Positions 41,159-50,970 of a stretch of 64,000 bases of DNA are shown here, piece by piece. The first letter of the stretch is position 1; every line of letters begins with the position of its first letter. Both the position numbers and the translations under genes were made by a program. A model generated the notes under the pieces. That model made no database searches. It was not told where the DNA came from and worked only from the letters and a program-made list of their open reading frames with translations. The stretch lies in the NCBI RefSeq assembly GCF_019024325.1, contig NZ_JAFNJS010000004.1, forward strand, positions 558,001 through 622,000, in the 5' to 3' direction. Origin of the DNA: Falsiroseomonas tokyonensis. Lineage in GTDB: Bacteria > Pseudomonadota > Alphaproteobacteria > Acetobacterales > Acetobacteraceae.

Positions 41159-42040
41159 ATGGATGCGATGCAGGTTTTCGACCGCCGGCTGGTGCGCCGC
41201 CGGCGCGACCGGGCGGTGGCCACGGTGGATCAGGTGGCGCCGATCCTGGCGGATTGCGCGGAGCGGCTGCTGGATCGGCTGGACGATACGACGCGCCGCT
41301 TCAGCCGGGCGCTGGAGATCGGTGGCCGCGGCGTGGTGGCGCCGATGCTGCAGGCGCGCGGCATTTCCTCGGTGATCTCCGCCGACCTCTCGCCCGCCAT
41401 GGCGGCGAAGGCCGGCGGCCTGGCAGTGGCGTCGGATGAGGAATTCCTGCCCTTTGCCCCCGAAAGCTTCGACCTGATCGTGGCCTCCCTGTCCCTGCAT
41501 TGGGTGAACGATCTGCCGGGGGCGCTGATCCAAATCCGGCGGGCGCTGGCGCCGGATGGGTTGTTCCTGGCCTCCCTTCCCGGCCTCGGTACCTTGCAGC
41601 CGCTGCGCCAGGCCTTGGCAGAGGCGGAAAGCACCCTGCGCGGCGGCCTTTCGCCCCGCATCTCACCCTTCCCGGAGCTGCGCGATGCCGCCGGCCTGCT
41701 GCAGCGCGCCGGCTTCGCCCTGCCGGTGGCGGATATGGAGGAGGTGGCAATCGCCTATCGCACCCCCTTCGCCCTGCTGGCCGATCTGCGCGCAGCCGGC
41801 GAGGGCAATGCCGTGCTGGCGCGCGACAAGCGCACCCCGCCGCGGGCCCTGTTCCCCATGGCGGCCGCGGCCATGCCGGATGGCCCGCAGGGCATCGCGC
41901 CCAGCCTGCGCCTGCTGATGCTGACCGGCTGGGCGCCGCATGACAGCCAGCAGAAGCCCGCCCGCCCCGGCAGCGCCACGCATCGACTGGCGGATGCGCT
42001 GGGCACGGTGGAGCGCAAGGCGGGCGAGGTCCCCAACTAG
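41159..42040 (+). CDS. SAM-dependent methyltransferase (BioC/NDUFAF5-like)
   Basis: A 293-residue class I methyltransferase of the BioC-like group that includes mitochondrial NDUFAF5. VFDRRLVRRRRDRA is the diagnostic N-terminus, ALEIGGRGVVAP is a degenerate SAM motif I, and FDLIVASLSLHWVNDLPGAL the motif IV region. NDUFAF5 modifies an arginine of a respiratory complex I subunit; the bacterial partner is not shown here. The start may be ATG 41159 or the one nine bases later. Confidence 0.85.
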   Translation: MDAMQVFDRRLVRRRRDRAVATVDQVAPILADCAERLLDRLDDTTRRFSRALEIGGRGVVAPMLQARGISSVISADLSPAMAAKAGGLAVASDEEFLPFAPESFDLIVASLSLHWVNDLPGALIQIRRALAPDGLFLASLPGLGTLQPLRQALAEAESTLRGGLSPRISPFPELRDAAGLLQRAGFALPVADMEEVAIAYRTPFALLADLRAAGEGNAVLARDKRTPPRALFPMAAAAMPDGPQGIAPSLRLLMLTGWAPHDSQQKPARPGSATHRLADALGTVERKAGEVPN

Positions 42041-42135
42041 CAGCCCAGCCCTGCAGCGCCGCGCCTTGCATCCCCGGGGGGCGCAGCGCACATTCAGGGC
42101 CTTGTTTGCAGCAGTCTCGGGCGGTCCAAAGCATC

Positions 42136-42939
42136 ATGGAGCAGCAGGGCGGCGAAAGCCGTCGCATCACGATCCACAGCCCCGCGGATTTCGAGGGGAT
42201 GCGTCGCGCCGGCCGCCTGGCGGCCGAAACCCTCGACATGATCACCCCGCATGTGCAGCCGGGGATCACCACCGAGGCGATCGACCGGCTGATCCACGAC
42301 TTCATCCTGGCGCATGACGCGATCCCGGCGACGCTGGGCTATCGCGGCTACACCAAATCCTCCTGCACCTCGATCAACCACGTGGTCTGCCACGGCATCC
42401 CGGGTGAGCGCGTGCTGCTGGAGGGCGACATCGTCAATATCGACGTGACCGTCATCCTGGATGGCTGGCACGGCGATACCAGCCGCATGTACGTCGCCGG
42501 CACGCCGTCCACCAAGGCGCGGCTGCTGATGGATGTCACCTACGAATCCATGATGCGCGGCATCGGCGCCATCAAGCCGGGCGCCACGCTGGGCGATATC
42601 GGCCACGCCATCCAGGCCTATGTGGAGCGCAACCGCTTCTCCGTGGTGCGGGATTTCTGCGGCCATGGCATCGGCCGGCGCTTCCATGAGCCGCCGAACG
42701 TGCTGCATTTCGGCCGCCCCGGCGAAGGCCCGGTGCTGCGGCCCGGCATGTTCTTCACCGTGGAGCCGATGGTGAATGCCGGACGGCCGGAGGTGAAGGT
42801 GCTGGACGATGGCTGGACCGCCGTGACCCGCGACCGCAGCCTCTCGGCCCAGTTCGAGCACATGGTCGGCGTCACCGAGGACGGGGTGGAGATCTTCACC
42901 ATCTCCCCCATCGGCCAGCACCGCCCACCCTACGCCTGA
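42136..42939 (+). CDS. map: type I methionine aminopeptidase
   Basis: A 267-residue MetAP, removing N-terminal methionine. The dinuclear metal ligands are visible in NIDVTVILDGWHGDTSRM, CGHGIGRRFHE and FFTVEPMVN, with the final glutamate in QFEHMVGVTEDG. ATG at 42136 is preferred over an upstream in-frame TTG. Map and radC are frequent alphaproteobacterial neighbours, as here. Confidence 0.96.
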   Translation: MEQQGGESRRITIHSPADFEGMRRAGRLAAETLDMITPHVQPGITTEAIDRLIHDFILAHDAIPATLGYRGYTKSSCTSINHVVCHGIPGERVLLEGDIVNIDVTVILDGWHGDTSRMYVAGTPSTKARLLMDVTYESMMRGIGAIKPGATLGDIGHAIQAYVERNRFSVVRDFCGHGIGRRFHEPPNVLHFGRPGEGPVLRPGMFFTVEPMVNAGRPEVKVLDDGWTAVTRDRSLSAQFEHMVGVTEDGVEIFTISPIGQHRPPYA

Positions 42940-43000
42940 ACCCCCTGCCAGGCGCCGTCGGGCCAGGAAACTGGCTTGACGGCGCCGTTGCGTCGACGGT

Positions 43001-43019
43001 ATGTGAATGTTCATCACAT
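43001..43019. promoter_or_regulatory. inverted repeat ATGTGA-N7-TCACAT upstream of a small membrane gene
   Basis: ATGTGA (43001-43006) and TCACAT (43014-43019) form a symmetric CRP/FNR-like site but with seven rather than six spacer bases. A TTGAC (42976) lies upstream and the site overlaps where a -10 would be. It may be a regulator-binding site for the 43034 gene. Confidence 0.35.
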
Positions 43020-43033
43020 TTGCATAGCCAGCC

Positions 43034-43423
43034 GTGACCCTTGCCCCCCTGCTCTCCGCCGCCCCCGTCATCCAGCTGCATGCCTTCGCCGCCCTCGGCG
43101 CCCTGGCCCTCGGCGGCATCCAGCTGCTGGCGCCCAAGGGCGGCGGCCGCCACCGTGCCATGGGCTGGGTCTGGGTGGCGCTGATGGCCGTCGTCGCCCT
43201 CTCCTCCTTCTGGATCGCCACGCGCGGGCATCTCTCCTGGATTCATCTCATCTCGGGCTGGGTCCTGCTGCTGCTGCCGATCGCGGTGCTGGCCGCCCGG
43301 CGCGGCCGGATCCGGTCGCATCGGCGGGCCATGGCCTCGCTCTTCCTGGGCGGACTCATCATCGCCGGCGGCTTCACCCTGCTGCCCGGCCGCATCATGG
43401 GCGCCGTGGTCTTCGGCTGGTGA
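43034..43423 (+). CDS. DUF2306-like small membrane protein
   Basis: A 129-residue protein with four hydrophobic segments (about 10-30, 43-60, 66-84 and 100-125) and the pattern HAFAALGALALGGIQLLAPKGGGRHRAMGW, followed later by HLISGWVLLLLP and RRAMASLFLGGLIIAGGF. This fits the DUF2306 family of small membrane proteins with histidines that could bind haem; function unknown. It uses a GTG start. It lies between map and radC. Confidence 0.78.
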   Translation: MTLAPLLSAAPVIQLHAFAALGALALGGIQLLAPKGGGRHRAMGWVWVALMAVVALSSFWIATRGHLSWIHLISGWVLLLLPIAVLAARRGRIRSHRRAMASLFLGGLIIAGGFTLLPGRIMGAVVFGW

Positions 43424-43485
43424 CCGCAACGGTTGAATATCCCGCCCCCTCGTTGCACCATCCTCTCGGGGTGCAGGGGGACAGG

Positions 43486-44253
43486 ATGGCCCGCAAGCCG
43501 CAATTCGCGCCGCAATTCTCCGAGGCCAGCGCCGGCTTCGCCGGGCTCTTCACGCCCACGCCCATGGCGGAGGAGGCGCCGCCGCCTGGTCATCTCGGCC
43601 ATCGCGCCCGCATGCGCGCCCGGCTGTTGAATGCCGGGCCGGACAGCCTGCTGGACCACGAGATGCTGGAAATGCTGCTGTTCCAGGCCCTGCCGCGCCG
43701 CGACACCAAGCCCATCGCCCGCGCCCTGCTCACCCGCTTCGGCAGTTTTGCCAATGCCATCGCCGCGCCGGTGCGCGAATTGACTGAGGTCGAAGGCATG
43801 GGGGAGGCCGGCGCGGCGGCGCTGAAGACCGTCCACGGCGCGGCGCTGCGGCTGATGCGGGCGGAAATCCGCGACCAGCCGGTGCTGAACAACTGGGACC
43901 GGCTGATCGCCTACCTCAACGCCGCCCTGGCCCGCGATTCCATCGAGCAGTTCCGCCTGCTCTTCTTGGATTCGAAAAACCGCCTGATCGCCGACGAGGC
44001 GCAGGCGCGCGGCACCGTCAACCACACGCCCGTTTACCCGCGGGAGGTGGTGAAGCGCGCGCTGGAGCTGCAGGCCACGGCGCTGATCCTGGTGCACAAC
44101 CACCCCTCCGGCGATCCCACCCCCTCCCGCGCCGATATCGAGATGACGCGGGAGGTGAAGGCCGCCGCCAGCGTGCTCGGCATCGCCCTGCACGATCATC
44201 TGATCGTCGGCAATGGCCGCCACCTGTCCTTCCGGCGGGAGGGGCTGCTGTAG
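43486..44253 (+). CDS. radC: RadC family JAB-domain protein
   Basis: A 255-residue RadC. A helix-hairpin-helix region (LTEVEGMGEAGAAALKTV) precedes the MPN/JAB metalloprotease-like domain with HNHPSGDPTPSRAD beginning at H204. The name suggests DNA repair, but the true role of RadC proteins is unsettled. ATG at 43486 has GGGGGACAGG before it; a longer upstream frame overlaps the previous gene and is not real. Confidence 0.92.
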   Translation: MARKPQFAPQFSEASAGFAGLFTPTPMAEEAPPPGHLGHRARMRARLLNAGPDSLLDHEMLEMLLFQALPRRDTKPIARALLTRFGSFANAIAAPVRELTEVEGMGEAGAAALKTVHGAALRLMRAEIRDQPVLNNWDRLIAYLNAALARDSIEQFRLLFLDSKNRLIADEAQARGTVNHTPVYPREVVKRALELQATALILVHNHPSGDPTPSRADIEMTREVKAAASVLGIALHDHLIVGNGRHLSFRREGLL

Positions 44254-44307
44254 CGCACGCCCCCCGCGATTGACCGCCCGGGCCAGGCTTCGGCACACTG
44301 CACGCAC

Positions 44308-45156
44308 ATGCACCGCTCCCTCACGCTGATCCCCGCCCTGCTGCTCGGCCTGCTCGTCGGCGGCGACGCGCTCGGGCAGGGGAAGCCATCGCCGGGGCAA
44401 CCGGGCGCCAGGTCCGGCTTCCCGCCGCTGCCCACCACCAAGCCGCCTGCCCTGCCGCCGGTGGGGGCGCCAGGACCGCAGGCTGGCAATTCCGGCAAGC
44501 CCGGCGGCCCGCCCGCCGCCGGCACCGGGCGCATGGTCTCCTCCGGCACCGGCTTCGTGGTGGCGCAGGGGCGGGCACTGACCAATGCCCATGTTGTGGA
44601 GCGCTGCCGCGCCATCCGCGTACGCACCGCCTCGGGCCAGGATGTCACCGCCCGCGTGCTGCGCGCCGACCGCCAGCGCGACCTGGCGCTGATCGAGGTG
44701 CCGAACGACGCCGGCCCGCCACTGGCCTTCCGGCGGGAGATGAACATCCGCCGCGGCGAGGGCGTGGTGACCTACGGCTTCCCGCTGGCCGGCATGCTCT
44801 CCTCCGGCCCCACCCTGACCACCGGGGAGGTCTCGGCCCTGGCCGGCCTGGCCGACGACCAGCGGCAGTTCCAGATCTCCGCCCCCGTGCAGCCCGGCAA
44901 TTCGGGCGGGCCGCTGCTGGACCTGTCCGGCCAGGTGGTGGGGGTGATCGTCTCCAAGCTCAACGCCGCCCGCGTGGCGCAGCGCACCGGCGACATTCCG
45001 CAGAACGTGAACTTCGCGGTGAAGGGGAATGAGGCGGTGGAATTCCTGCGGGGCGCCGGGGTGACGCCCACGCTGCGCGACGGCCCGCCGCGCACGGCCG
45101 CGGAGGTGGGCGAGATCGCCCATCCCTCCACCCTCTTCATGCGCTGCATGGGCTAG
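44308..45156 (+). CDS. secreted trypsin-like serine protease (S1C/HtrA-like)
   Basis: A 282-residue exported protease. A signal peptide spans about 1-23, a proline/glycine-rich linker runs to residue 72, then a trypsin-like domain holds H95 (TNAHVV), D125 (RDLALIEV) and S199 (QPGNSGGPLLD). No PDZ domain follows, unlike DegP. It probably acts in periplasmic quality control or processing. It ends four bases into the convergent O-antigen ligase-like gene. Confidence 0.88.
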   Translation: MHRSLTLIPALLLGLLVGGDALGQGKPSPGQPGARSGFPPLPTTKPPALPPVGAPGPQAGNSGKPGGPPAAGTGRMVSSGTGFVVAQGRALTNAHVVERCRAIRVRTASGQDVTARVLRADRQRDLALIEVPNDAGPPLAFRREMNIRRGEGVVTYGFPLAGMLSSGPTLTTGEVSALAGLADDQRQFQISAPVQPGNSGGPLLDLSGQVVGVIVSKLNAARVAQRTGDIPQNVNFAVKGNEAVEFLRGAGVTPTLRDGPPRTAAEVGEIAHPSTLFMRCMG

Positions 45157-46367
45157 CGTTTCCGCACCGCCCCCGCGACCACCGCAGCCAGCAGCACCGA
45201 GGCCACCCACCACGGCTGCCAGACGCCGAAGGACAGCTGCCCCGTCACCACGGCCGAGATCGCCATGCCGAAGCCGGCCGGGCTGGCGCCGGCCGCCAGC
45301 AGCGCCGCCGCCCCCAGCGCCGCCGCCAGCACCGCGCCCACCAGGCCCAGCTCCAGCCAGATCTGCAGCGCCGCGTTATGCGTATGCAGCGGCAGGCGCC
45401 GCGCCGCCGGCACGCCGAACCACTGGCGCGCCTCCGGCGAGTTCAGCCCATACTGCGCCAGCTTGTCGGCCGGGAAATTCTCGCTGCCGCCGGGAATGGA
45501 CCGGCTGGATTCCATGCCCCAGCCGAGCAGCGGCTTCTCGGCGATGCGGTCCACCACGAAATCCCAGATCAGCACCCGATGCGCGGCGGAACGCGGAATC
45601 GGCTCCAGCGAGGGCGCCCGCTCCAGCGCCAGGGCAAAGACCAGCGGCGCCGCCAGGCTGAAGGCGGCAAAGGCCAGCGCGGCCAGGCGCGGTGCCGCGC
45701 GCGGCAGCAGCGCCACGGCGCCCGCCGCCAGGATCCCCGCCACGGCTGCAATCTTCGCCGAATCCGCCGGCAGCCACAGCGCCACCGCCAGCCCCGCCGA
45801 CACCAGCACGGCCCGCAGCGCCCAGGCCATCGGCACCGCCAGCACCAGCGGCAGCAGCAGCACCATCAGCGACACGGCCGGCTTCAAGCCGAAGCTAATG
45901 GCCGGCATGTCCGGAAAGCCGCGCACCGCCAGCCGCAGCCAATTGCCGCTCGCATGATCCAGCGCCGCCAGCAGGATCCCCACCGCCAGCCCGCCCGCCA
46001 GCGCCAAGGCCAGCCGTCGCCCGGCCGCGGGCTCCTCCGCCAAGGCGCGCGCCGTCATCAGTGCCAGGCCCAGCAGCGCCGCCAAACCGCCGATCGTCTG
46101 CAGGGCGCGCGCAGGCTCCGGCGACCACAGCGCCGCCACGCCGCACCAGCCCAGCAAGGCCACTGCCAGCCAGGCCACCAGCCCCATCCGCGGCCAGGGC
46201 CACACCCCGCGCACCAGCCGATGCGTCGCCACCGCCGCCACCAGCGCCAGCGTCACCGCCAGCGCCATCGTCCGGAACTGCAGCACCGCAATGCCCGGCG
46301 CCACCGCCAGCAGCACCGCCACCGGCGTGGCCGCGCTCCGCCGCCAGGACATCACCTCAGCCTTCAT
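45153..46367 (-). CDS. O-antigen ligase-like membrane protein
   Basis: A 404-residue polytopic membrane protein with about ten to twelve segments. A periplasmic region between 240 and 330 contains HRVLIWDFVVDRIAEKPLLGWGMESS and PLHTHNAALQIWLELG, the pattern of the Wzy/WaaL (O-antigen ligase-like) family, with the typical conserved H-NxxLQ. It probably ligates or polymerises a surface polysaccharide. Its ATG overlaps the stop of the upstream glycosyltransferase gene (ATGA), so they form one operon. Confidence 0.85.
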   Translation of the reverse strand: MKAEVMSWRRSAATPVAVLLAVAPGIAVLQFRTMALAVTLALVAAVATHRLVRGVWPWPRMGLVAWLAVALLGWCGVAALWSPEPARALQTIGGLAALLGLALMTARALAEEPAAGRRLALALAGGLAVGILLAALDHASGNWLRLAVRGFPDMPAISFGLKPAVSLMVLLLPLVLAVPMAWALRAVLVSAGLAVALWLPADSAKIAAVAGILAAGAVALLPRAAPRLAALAFAAFSLAAPLVFALALERAPSLEPIPRSAAHRVLIWDFVVDRIAEKPLLGWGMESSRSIPGGSENFPADKLAQYGLNSPEARQWFGVPAARRLPLHTHNAALQIWLELGLVGAVLAAALGAAALLAAGASPAGFGMAISAVVTGQLSFGVWQPWWVASVLLAAVVAGAVRKR

Positions 46368-47146
46368 GAACGGCGCCCCCCATGCCGCTCCGGCTCCAGC
46401 CGCGCCTTCAGATAGGACAGCAAGGGGAAGGCCCCCGTGCAGAAGGCCAGCAGCACGCCCCAGGCGCCCTCCCGATACCCCTTGCGGCTGACATAGGACT
46501 TGAAGGCGCGGGAGACGAAACGCCGCAGATTGCCGGCCAGGGACCCGATCTCTCCGCTCGCCAACAGATCCGCCGCCTTGGCCGAGGAATACTTGTCCAG
46601 CCGCCGCAGCATGTCCGACACATCCCGGTCGACCAGATGCACCAGCGCCCCCTGCTCGATCCGCGGCCCCTGCTCCCCCACCCAGTCCAGCCCCGGATGC
46701 ACCCGCTGCGCCCGCCACCGCTTGGCACCCCGCAGGAACAGCCGCGGCACCGAGGTCGTGCCGAAACTCCCGGCCCAACCATGGCGGATCAGCCGGTCAC
46801 CCACATAGTTGTCGACCATCACCTGATGCCAGGCGAAGCGGGACTCACCGATCACCCGCCGCACCGCCTCCGCCAGATCCGGACTGACCCGCTCATCCGC
46901 ATCCACCTCCAGCACCCAGTCCCCGCCACACGCCGCAATCCCCGCATTGCGACGCTCCCCCTCCAGCTCCCAGGCCCCCTCCAGGACCCGCGCTCCCGCG
47001 GCTCGCGCCAATGCCGCAGACCCATCCGTGCTGCGATCCAGCACCACCACCACCTCATCCGCAAAGGCCACCGACGCCAGACACGCCGGCAGTCGCTGCT
47101 CCTCATTCCGCGCGACGATCAGCGCGGACAGGCGGGGGTGGGACAT
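46364..47146 (-). CDS. glycosyltransferase family 2 (WaaE/KdtX-like)
   Basis: A 260-residue GT-A fold enzyme. LSALIVARNEEQRLPACLASV binds the nucleotide, VVLDRSTDGS and the metal-binding VDADERVSP motif follow, and a C-terminal helical part near 225-245 (GAWGVLLAFCTGAFPLLSYL) may contact the membrane. The pattern resembles LPS-core glucosyltransferases. ATG at 47146 gives a standard N-terminus. It is first gene of the operon with the O-antigen ligase-like gene. Confidence 0.88.
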   Translation of the reverse strand: MSHPRLSALIVARNEEQRLPACLASVAFADEVVVVLDRSTDGSAALARAAGARVLEGAWELEGERRNAGIAACGGDWVLEVDADERVSPDLAEAVRRVIGESRFAWHQVMVDNYVGDRLIRHGWAGSFGTTSVPRLFLRGAKRWRAQRVHPGLDWVGEQGPRIEQGALVHLVDRDVSDMLRRLDKYSSAKAADLLASGEIGSLAGNLRRFVSRAFKSYVSRKGYREGAWGVLLAFCTGAFPLLSYLKARLEPERHGGRRS

Positions 47147-47247
47147 CGGGGTCGGCCTCGGCAGGGCGTGAAGGTGGCGCGGGTTATGGCAGGCGGCGCT
47201 GCCCCCTGCACCCCCGCCGAAGGGAAAGGGGGTTTCCCGGAATCCCA

Positions 47248-47263
47248 TGAGGCTGCAGCCTCA
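47248..47263. promoter_or_regulatory. 16-bp perfect palindrome in the GT2/ftsK spacer
   Basis: TGAGGCTGCAGCCTCA is a perfect palindrome in the 294-bp divergent spacer (47147-47440). It could be an operator for either gene. Nothing else distinctive was recognised in the spacer, apart from a G/A-rich stretch at 47220-47235. Confidence 0.35.
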
Positions 47264-47440
47264 CCGAGATCCATCCGATCAGCATGGCGGCCATGGCGAC
47301 GGCTGCCCCCCCAGGACCTCATGGGCTTCGAGCCCTGGAACCTGCAAGGGCCCGCACCTTCCCCTCCCGCCCCCGCCCTTCTGCTTCAATCCGAACGGCT
47401 TCCGGTGTAGAGTTGCGGCAAAGCTTCAGGACGCACCTCC

Positions 47441-50002
47441 ATGGCCCGCATGGTCAGCAATCCGGGCGGCAGCAATCCGGCCGTGGGCGACCGGATCGCC
47501 GCGGCCGGCCGCCGCTTCGCCTCGCCCGCCGTCAAGGCCGCCATGAAGCGGCGGCTGGCGGAGCTGGTGGCGCTGGTGCTGGTCCTGTTCGGCCTGGTGC
47601 TGGGCCTGGCGCTGGCCAGCTATGACCCGGCCGATCCCTCCTTCTCCACCGCCACCAGCCAGCTGACCACCAACCTGGCCGGGCCGATCGGCGCGCATGC
47701 GGCGGATCTGCTGCTGCAGGGCTTCGGCTATGCCGCCTTCCTGCTGGTGGCTTGCCTGATGACCTGGGCCTGGCGGCTGGCGACGCATAGGGGCCTGTCT
47801 CCCTTCGCGCTGCGGCTGGCCTGCCTGCTGGCGGCGCTGCCGCTGCTGGCGGCGACGCTGATCCTGCTGCCGCTGCCCAGCGAAGCGCCGGCCGCGGCCG
47901 GGCCGGGCGGCGCCGCGGGCCCTGTGGTGGCGCAGGCGGTTCTGGGGCTGCTGCGCGACCTGCTGGGCCCGGTCGGCGCCGGCATCGCGCATATCGTGCT
48001 GGCTGTGCTGACCGGGCTGATCGCCTTCGTCGCGCTGGGGCTTTCGCTGGGCGAATGGCGCCGCGCCGGATCGGTGGCCGGCAGCGCCGCAAGCGCCACC
48101 GCGCGGACCGCGGCCGCCCGCGCCCGGCAGGTGGGGGAGCATGTGCCGCCCGGCCTGGTCGCCCGCGTCCTGTCCTGGCCCTTCCTGGCAGTAGGCCGGG
48201 CCGTGGGCGGCGCCGTGCGGCGGCGGCGGGAGCGGGAGACACCGCTGGCCGAGATGCTGCGCAATGCCGATGCGCTGGTCGAGGATGCGCCGGCTGCCGC
48301 GCCGCGCCGGCGCGAACCCTCCTTCGAGGGAGGTGCCGCGGAGGCCGCCCCGCAGCCGGCACCCCGCGCCGCCGCGCCGGCCGCCCCCGCCGCGACGCGG
48401 GGCAAGCCCGCCGCGCCGCGCGTGGCGGACCGCGCCGCGCCGCCCAAGCCGGTGGCCAATGCGCGCCAGGGCATGCTGGATCTGCCCGATGGCAGCTGGC
48501 GCTTCCCACCGCTGTCGCTGCTCGCCGCGCCACCCGCCCGCCGCGCCACCGGCCCTTCGGAGGAGGCGCTGCAGGGCAATGCGCGGATGCTGGAGACGGT
48601 GCTGGAGGATTACGGCGTGCGCGGCCGCATCGCCGAGATCCGCCCCGGCCCGGTGGTGACGCTGTATGAGCTGGAACCCGCCCCCGGCACCAAGTCCGCC
48701 CGTGTCATCGGCCTGGCGGACGATATTGCCCGATCCATGTCCGTCACCGCCGTGCGCATCGCGACCGTGCCGGGCCGCAACGTGATCGGCATCGAGCTGC
48801 CGAACAGCAAGCGGGAGATGGTCTATTTCTCCGAGATGATGATGGCGGAGGACTGGCATCGCCACCAGGCGAAGCTGCCCCTGGCCTTGGGCAAGGATAT
48901 CGGCGGCGCGCCGGTGATCGCCGACCTCGCCCGCATGCCGCATCTGCTGATCGCGGGCACCACCGGCTCGGGCAAGTCGGTCGGCATCAACACTATGATC
49001 CTGTCGCTGCTCTACCGCTTCACGCCGGATGAGTGCCGCTTCATCATGATCGACCCGAAGATGCTGGAACTGTCGGTCTATGACCGCATCCCGCATCTTC
49101 TCGCCCCGGTCGTCACCGAACCGGCCAAGGCCATTGGCGCCTTGAAGTGGACGGTGCGGGAGATGGAGAAGCGCTACCGCGCCATGTCCCAGCTCGGCGT
49201 CCGCAATATCGGCGGCTACAACGAGAAGGCGGAAGCGGCCCGCGCGCGCGGCGAGGTGCTGACGCGCCGCGTGCAGGTCGGCTTCGACCCCGAGACCAAC
49301 AAGCCGCTCTTCGAGGACCAGCCTTTGGCGCTGGAGCCGCTGCCGATGATCGTGGTCGTCATCGACGAGATGGCCGACCTGATGATCGTCGCCGGCAAGG
49401 ATATCGAGGCCGCGGTGCAGCGCCTGGCGCAGATGGCGCGCGCCGCCGGCATCCATGTGATCATGGCCACCCAGCGCCCGTCCGTGGATGTCATCACCGG
49501 CACCATCAAGGCGAACTTCCCGACCCGCATCAGCTTCCAGGTCACGTCGAAGATCGACAGCCGCACCATCCTCGGCGAAATGGGCGCCGAGCAGCTGCTG
49601 GGCCAGGGCGACATGCTGCACATGGCCGGCGGCGGCCGCATCAGCCGCGTGCACGGCCCCTTCGTCACGGATGACGAGGTGGAGGCCGTGGTCGCCTTCC
49701 TGCGCGAGCAGGCCGAGCCTTCCTATATCGAGGAGGTGACGGAGGTGGACGAGGATGCGGCCGGGCCGGATCTCTCCGGCATGCTCGGCGGCAATACCGA
49801 TGGCGAGGCTTCGCTCTATGACCAGGCGGTGGACCTGGTGACGCGAGAGGGCAAGGCCAGCACCAGCTTCGTCCAGCGCCACCTGAACATCGGCTACAAC
49901 CGTGCCGCCAAGCTGATCGAGCAGATGGAGAAGAACGGCGTGGTGGGGGCTGCCAACCATGTCGGCAAGCGCGAGGTGCTGGCGCCGGGGCCGCGCGACT
50001 AG
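47441..50002 (+). CDS. ftsK: DNA translocase FtsK
   Basis: An 853-residue FtsK. An N-terminal 4-TM-like membrane region spans about 35-205, followed by a proline/alanine-rich linker about 260-345 and the motor domain with Walker [13 protein letters not shown] (about 507-518) and Walker [14 protein letters not shown]-terminal winged-helix gamma domain (from about residue 790, ending [17 protein letters not shown]) recognises KOPS-type DNA motifs. It pumps DNA through the septum and activates XerCD at dif. Confidence 0.97.
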   Translation: MARMVSNPGGSNPAVGDRIAAAGRRFASPAVKAAMKRRLAELVALVLVLFGLVLGLALASYDPADPSFSTATSQLTTNLAGPIGAHAADLLLQGFGYAAFLLVACLMTWAWRLATHRGLSPFALRLACLLAALPLLAATLILLPLPSEAPAAAGPGGAAGPVVAQAVLGLLRDLLGPVGAGIAHIVLAVLTGLIAFVALGLSLGEWRRAGSVAGSAASATARTAAARARQVGEHVPPGLVARVLSWPFLAVGRAVGGAVRRRRERETPLAEMLRNADALVEDAPAAAPRRREPSFEGGAAEAAPQPAPRAAAPAAPAATRGKPAAPRVADRAAPPKPVANARQGMLDLPDGSWRFPPLSLLAAPPARRATGPSEEALQGNARMLETVLEDYGVRGRIAEIRPGPVVTLYELEPAPGTKSARVIGLADDIARSMSVTAVRIATVPGRNVIGIELPNSKREMVYFSEMMMAEDWHRHQAKLPLALGKDIGGAPVIADLARMPHLLIAGTTGSGKSVGINTMILSLLYRFTPDECRFIMIDPKMLELSVYDRIPHLLAPVVTEPAKAIGALKWTVREMEKRYRAMSQLGVRNIGGYNEKAEAARARGEVLTRRVQVGFDPETNKPLFEDQPLALEPLPMIVVVIDEMADLMIVAGKDIEAAVQRLAQMARAAGIHVIMATQRPSVDVITGTIKANFPTRISFQVTSKIDSRTILGEMGAEQLLGQGDMLHMAGGGRISRVHGPFVTDDEVEAVVAFLREQAEPSYIEEVTEVDEDAAGPDLSGMLGGNTDGEASLYDQAVDLVTREGKASTSFVQRHLNIGYNRAAKLIEQMEKNGVVGAANHVGKREVLAPGPRD

Positions 50003-50055
50003 CCGAGGCCGCGCCGCGACACTGATGCGCCTGCCTCCGCGCAGGGCATCGGGCC

Positions 50056-50400
50056 CTACCTCGGTCGGCCTGCGCCCGTCGGGCCCGCCGGCGGCCTAGG
50101 TGCGCAGCCTGGCCAGATAGGCGCCGAGCTCGCTACCCAGACCAGGCGGCGCAGCGCCTCGGCCGCGCCGGGCTCGGCCGTGGCCTGCACCAGCCGGCCG
50201 AGATCGGCGCTGGCGGTGGCCATGCGGGCGCTGAAGATCGCGGCCTTGGCGTCGCGGAACAGCAGGTCGTCATAGCCGCGCTGCAGCCCGGCCAGGTGCC
50301 AGCCGCCGGCGATGGCCGCGGCCAGGGCGACGAAGGCGGTCAGCAGGGCGGGCAGCAGGATCTTGGCTGCGATCGGCAGGTTGCGCAGGGGGTCGGGCAC
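50056..50400 (-). pseudogene. truncated chemoreceptor N-terminus (remnant)
   Basis: The frame encodes RNLPIAAKILLPALLTAFVALAAAIAGG, a membrane segment, then a helix (YDDLLFRDAKAAIFSARMATASADLGRLVQATAEP) resembling the four-helix-bundle sensor of methyl-accepting chemotaxis proteins. After about residue 88 the frame loses sense; a one-base shift would read SELGAYLARLRT and then stop. There is no HAMP or signalling domain. It appears to be a decayed, truncated chemoreceptor gene with a GTG start. The family identity is a weak inference. Confidence 0.4.
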
Positions 50401-50463
50401 CGGCGGGGACCTTGGCTCGGATGCCGCAGTCTGCGCCCCCAGCCTTGCGTCCGGGTAAGCCGC

Positions 50464-50877
50464 TCAGTCGGCCGGTGGCCGGGTGTTGCGCAGCTTCTTC
50501 ACGCCGGAGCGCAGCTTCTTGCCCTCCAGCCGCCGCAGCTGCGACCCGTAGCTGGGTTTGGTGGCGCGGCGCACGGGTGGCGGCGGCTCGGCCGCCTTGG
50601 CCAGCAGTTCGTCCAGCCTTGCGCGAGCATCGGCGCGGTTGCGGTCCTGGGTGCGGAAGCGCTGCGCCTGGATCACCAGCACGCCATCCTGGGTGATGCG
50701 CCGCCCGGCCAGGGTCATCAGGCGGCGGGCCATGTACTCGCCCAGGTCGAGCCGGTTCAGGTCGAGCCGCAGCTCCACCGCCGTCTCCACCTTGTTGACG
50801 TTCTGCCCGCCGGGGCCGGAGGAACGGACGAAGCGTTCCTCCAGCGCGCCATCGGGGATTTCCGGGATGCGGGCCAT
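50464..50877 (-). CDS. arfB: alternative ribosome-rescue factor / peptidyl-tRNA hydrolase
   Basis: A 137-residue ArfB (YaeJ/ICT1 type). The catalytic GGQ is at residues 23-25 (SSGPGGQNVNKV), followed by the RF-like domain and a basic C-terminal tail (KLRSGVKKLRNTRPP) that enters the empty mRNA channel of stalled ribosomes. It releases nascent peptides from ribosomes lacking a stop codon. ATG at 50877 gives the standard MARIPEIP start. Confidence 0.94.
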   Translation of the reverse strand: MARIPEIPDGALEERFVRSSGPGGQNVNKVETAVELRLDLNRLDLGEYMARRLMTLAGRRITQDGVLVIQAQRFRTQDRNRADARARLDELLAKAAEPPPPVRRATKPSYGSQLRRLEGKKLRSGVKKLRNTRPPAD

Positions 50878-50970
50878 GCGGCGCCTCATGACGCGGCGCG
50901 CGGGGCGGCGCAAATGAAAAGGGCGCCGGAGGTCTCCCCCCGGCGCCCCTTCCCATCGAAGCCGGATGGC

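Noticed and set aside
47426-49960. 844-codon frame antisense to ftsK
   Set aside because: Low-complexity composition without motifs; FtsK on the other strand is complete.
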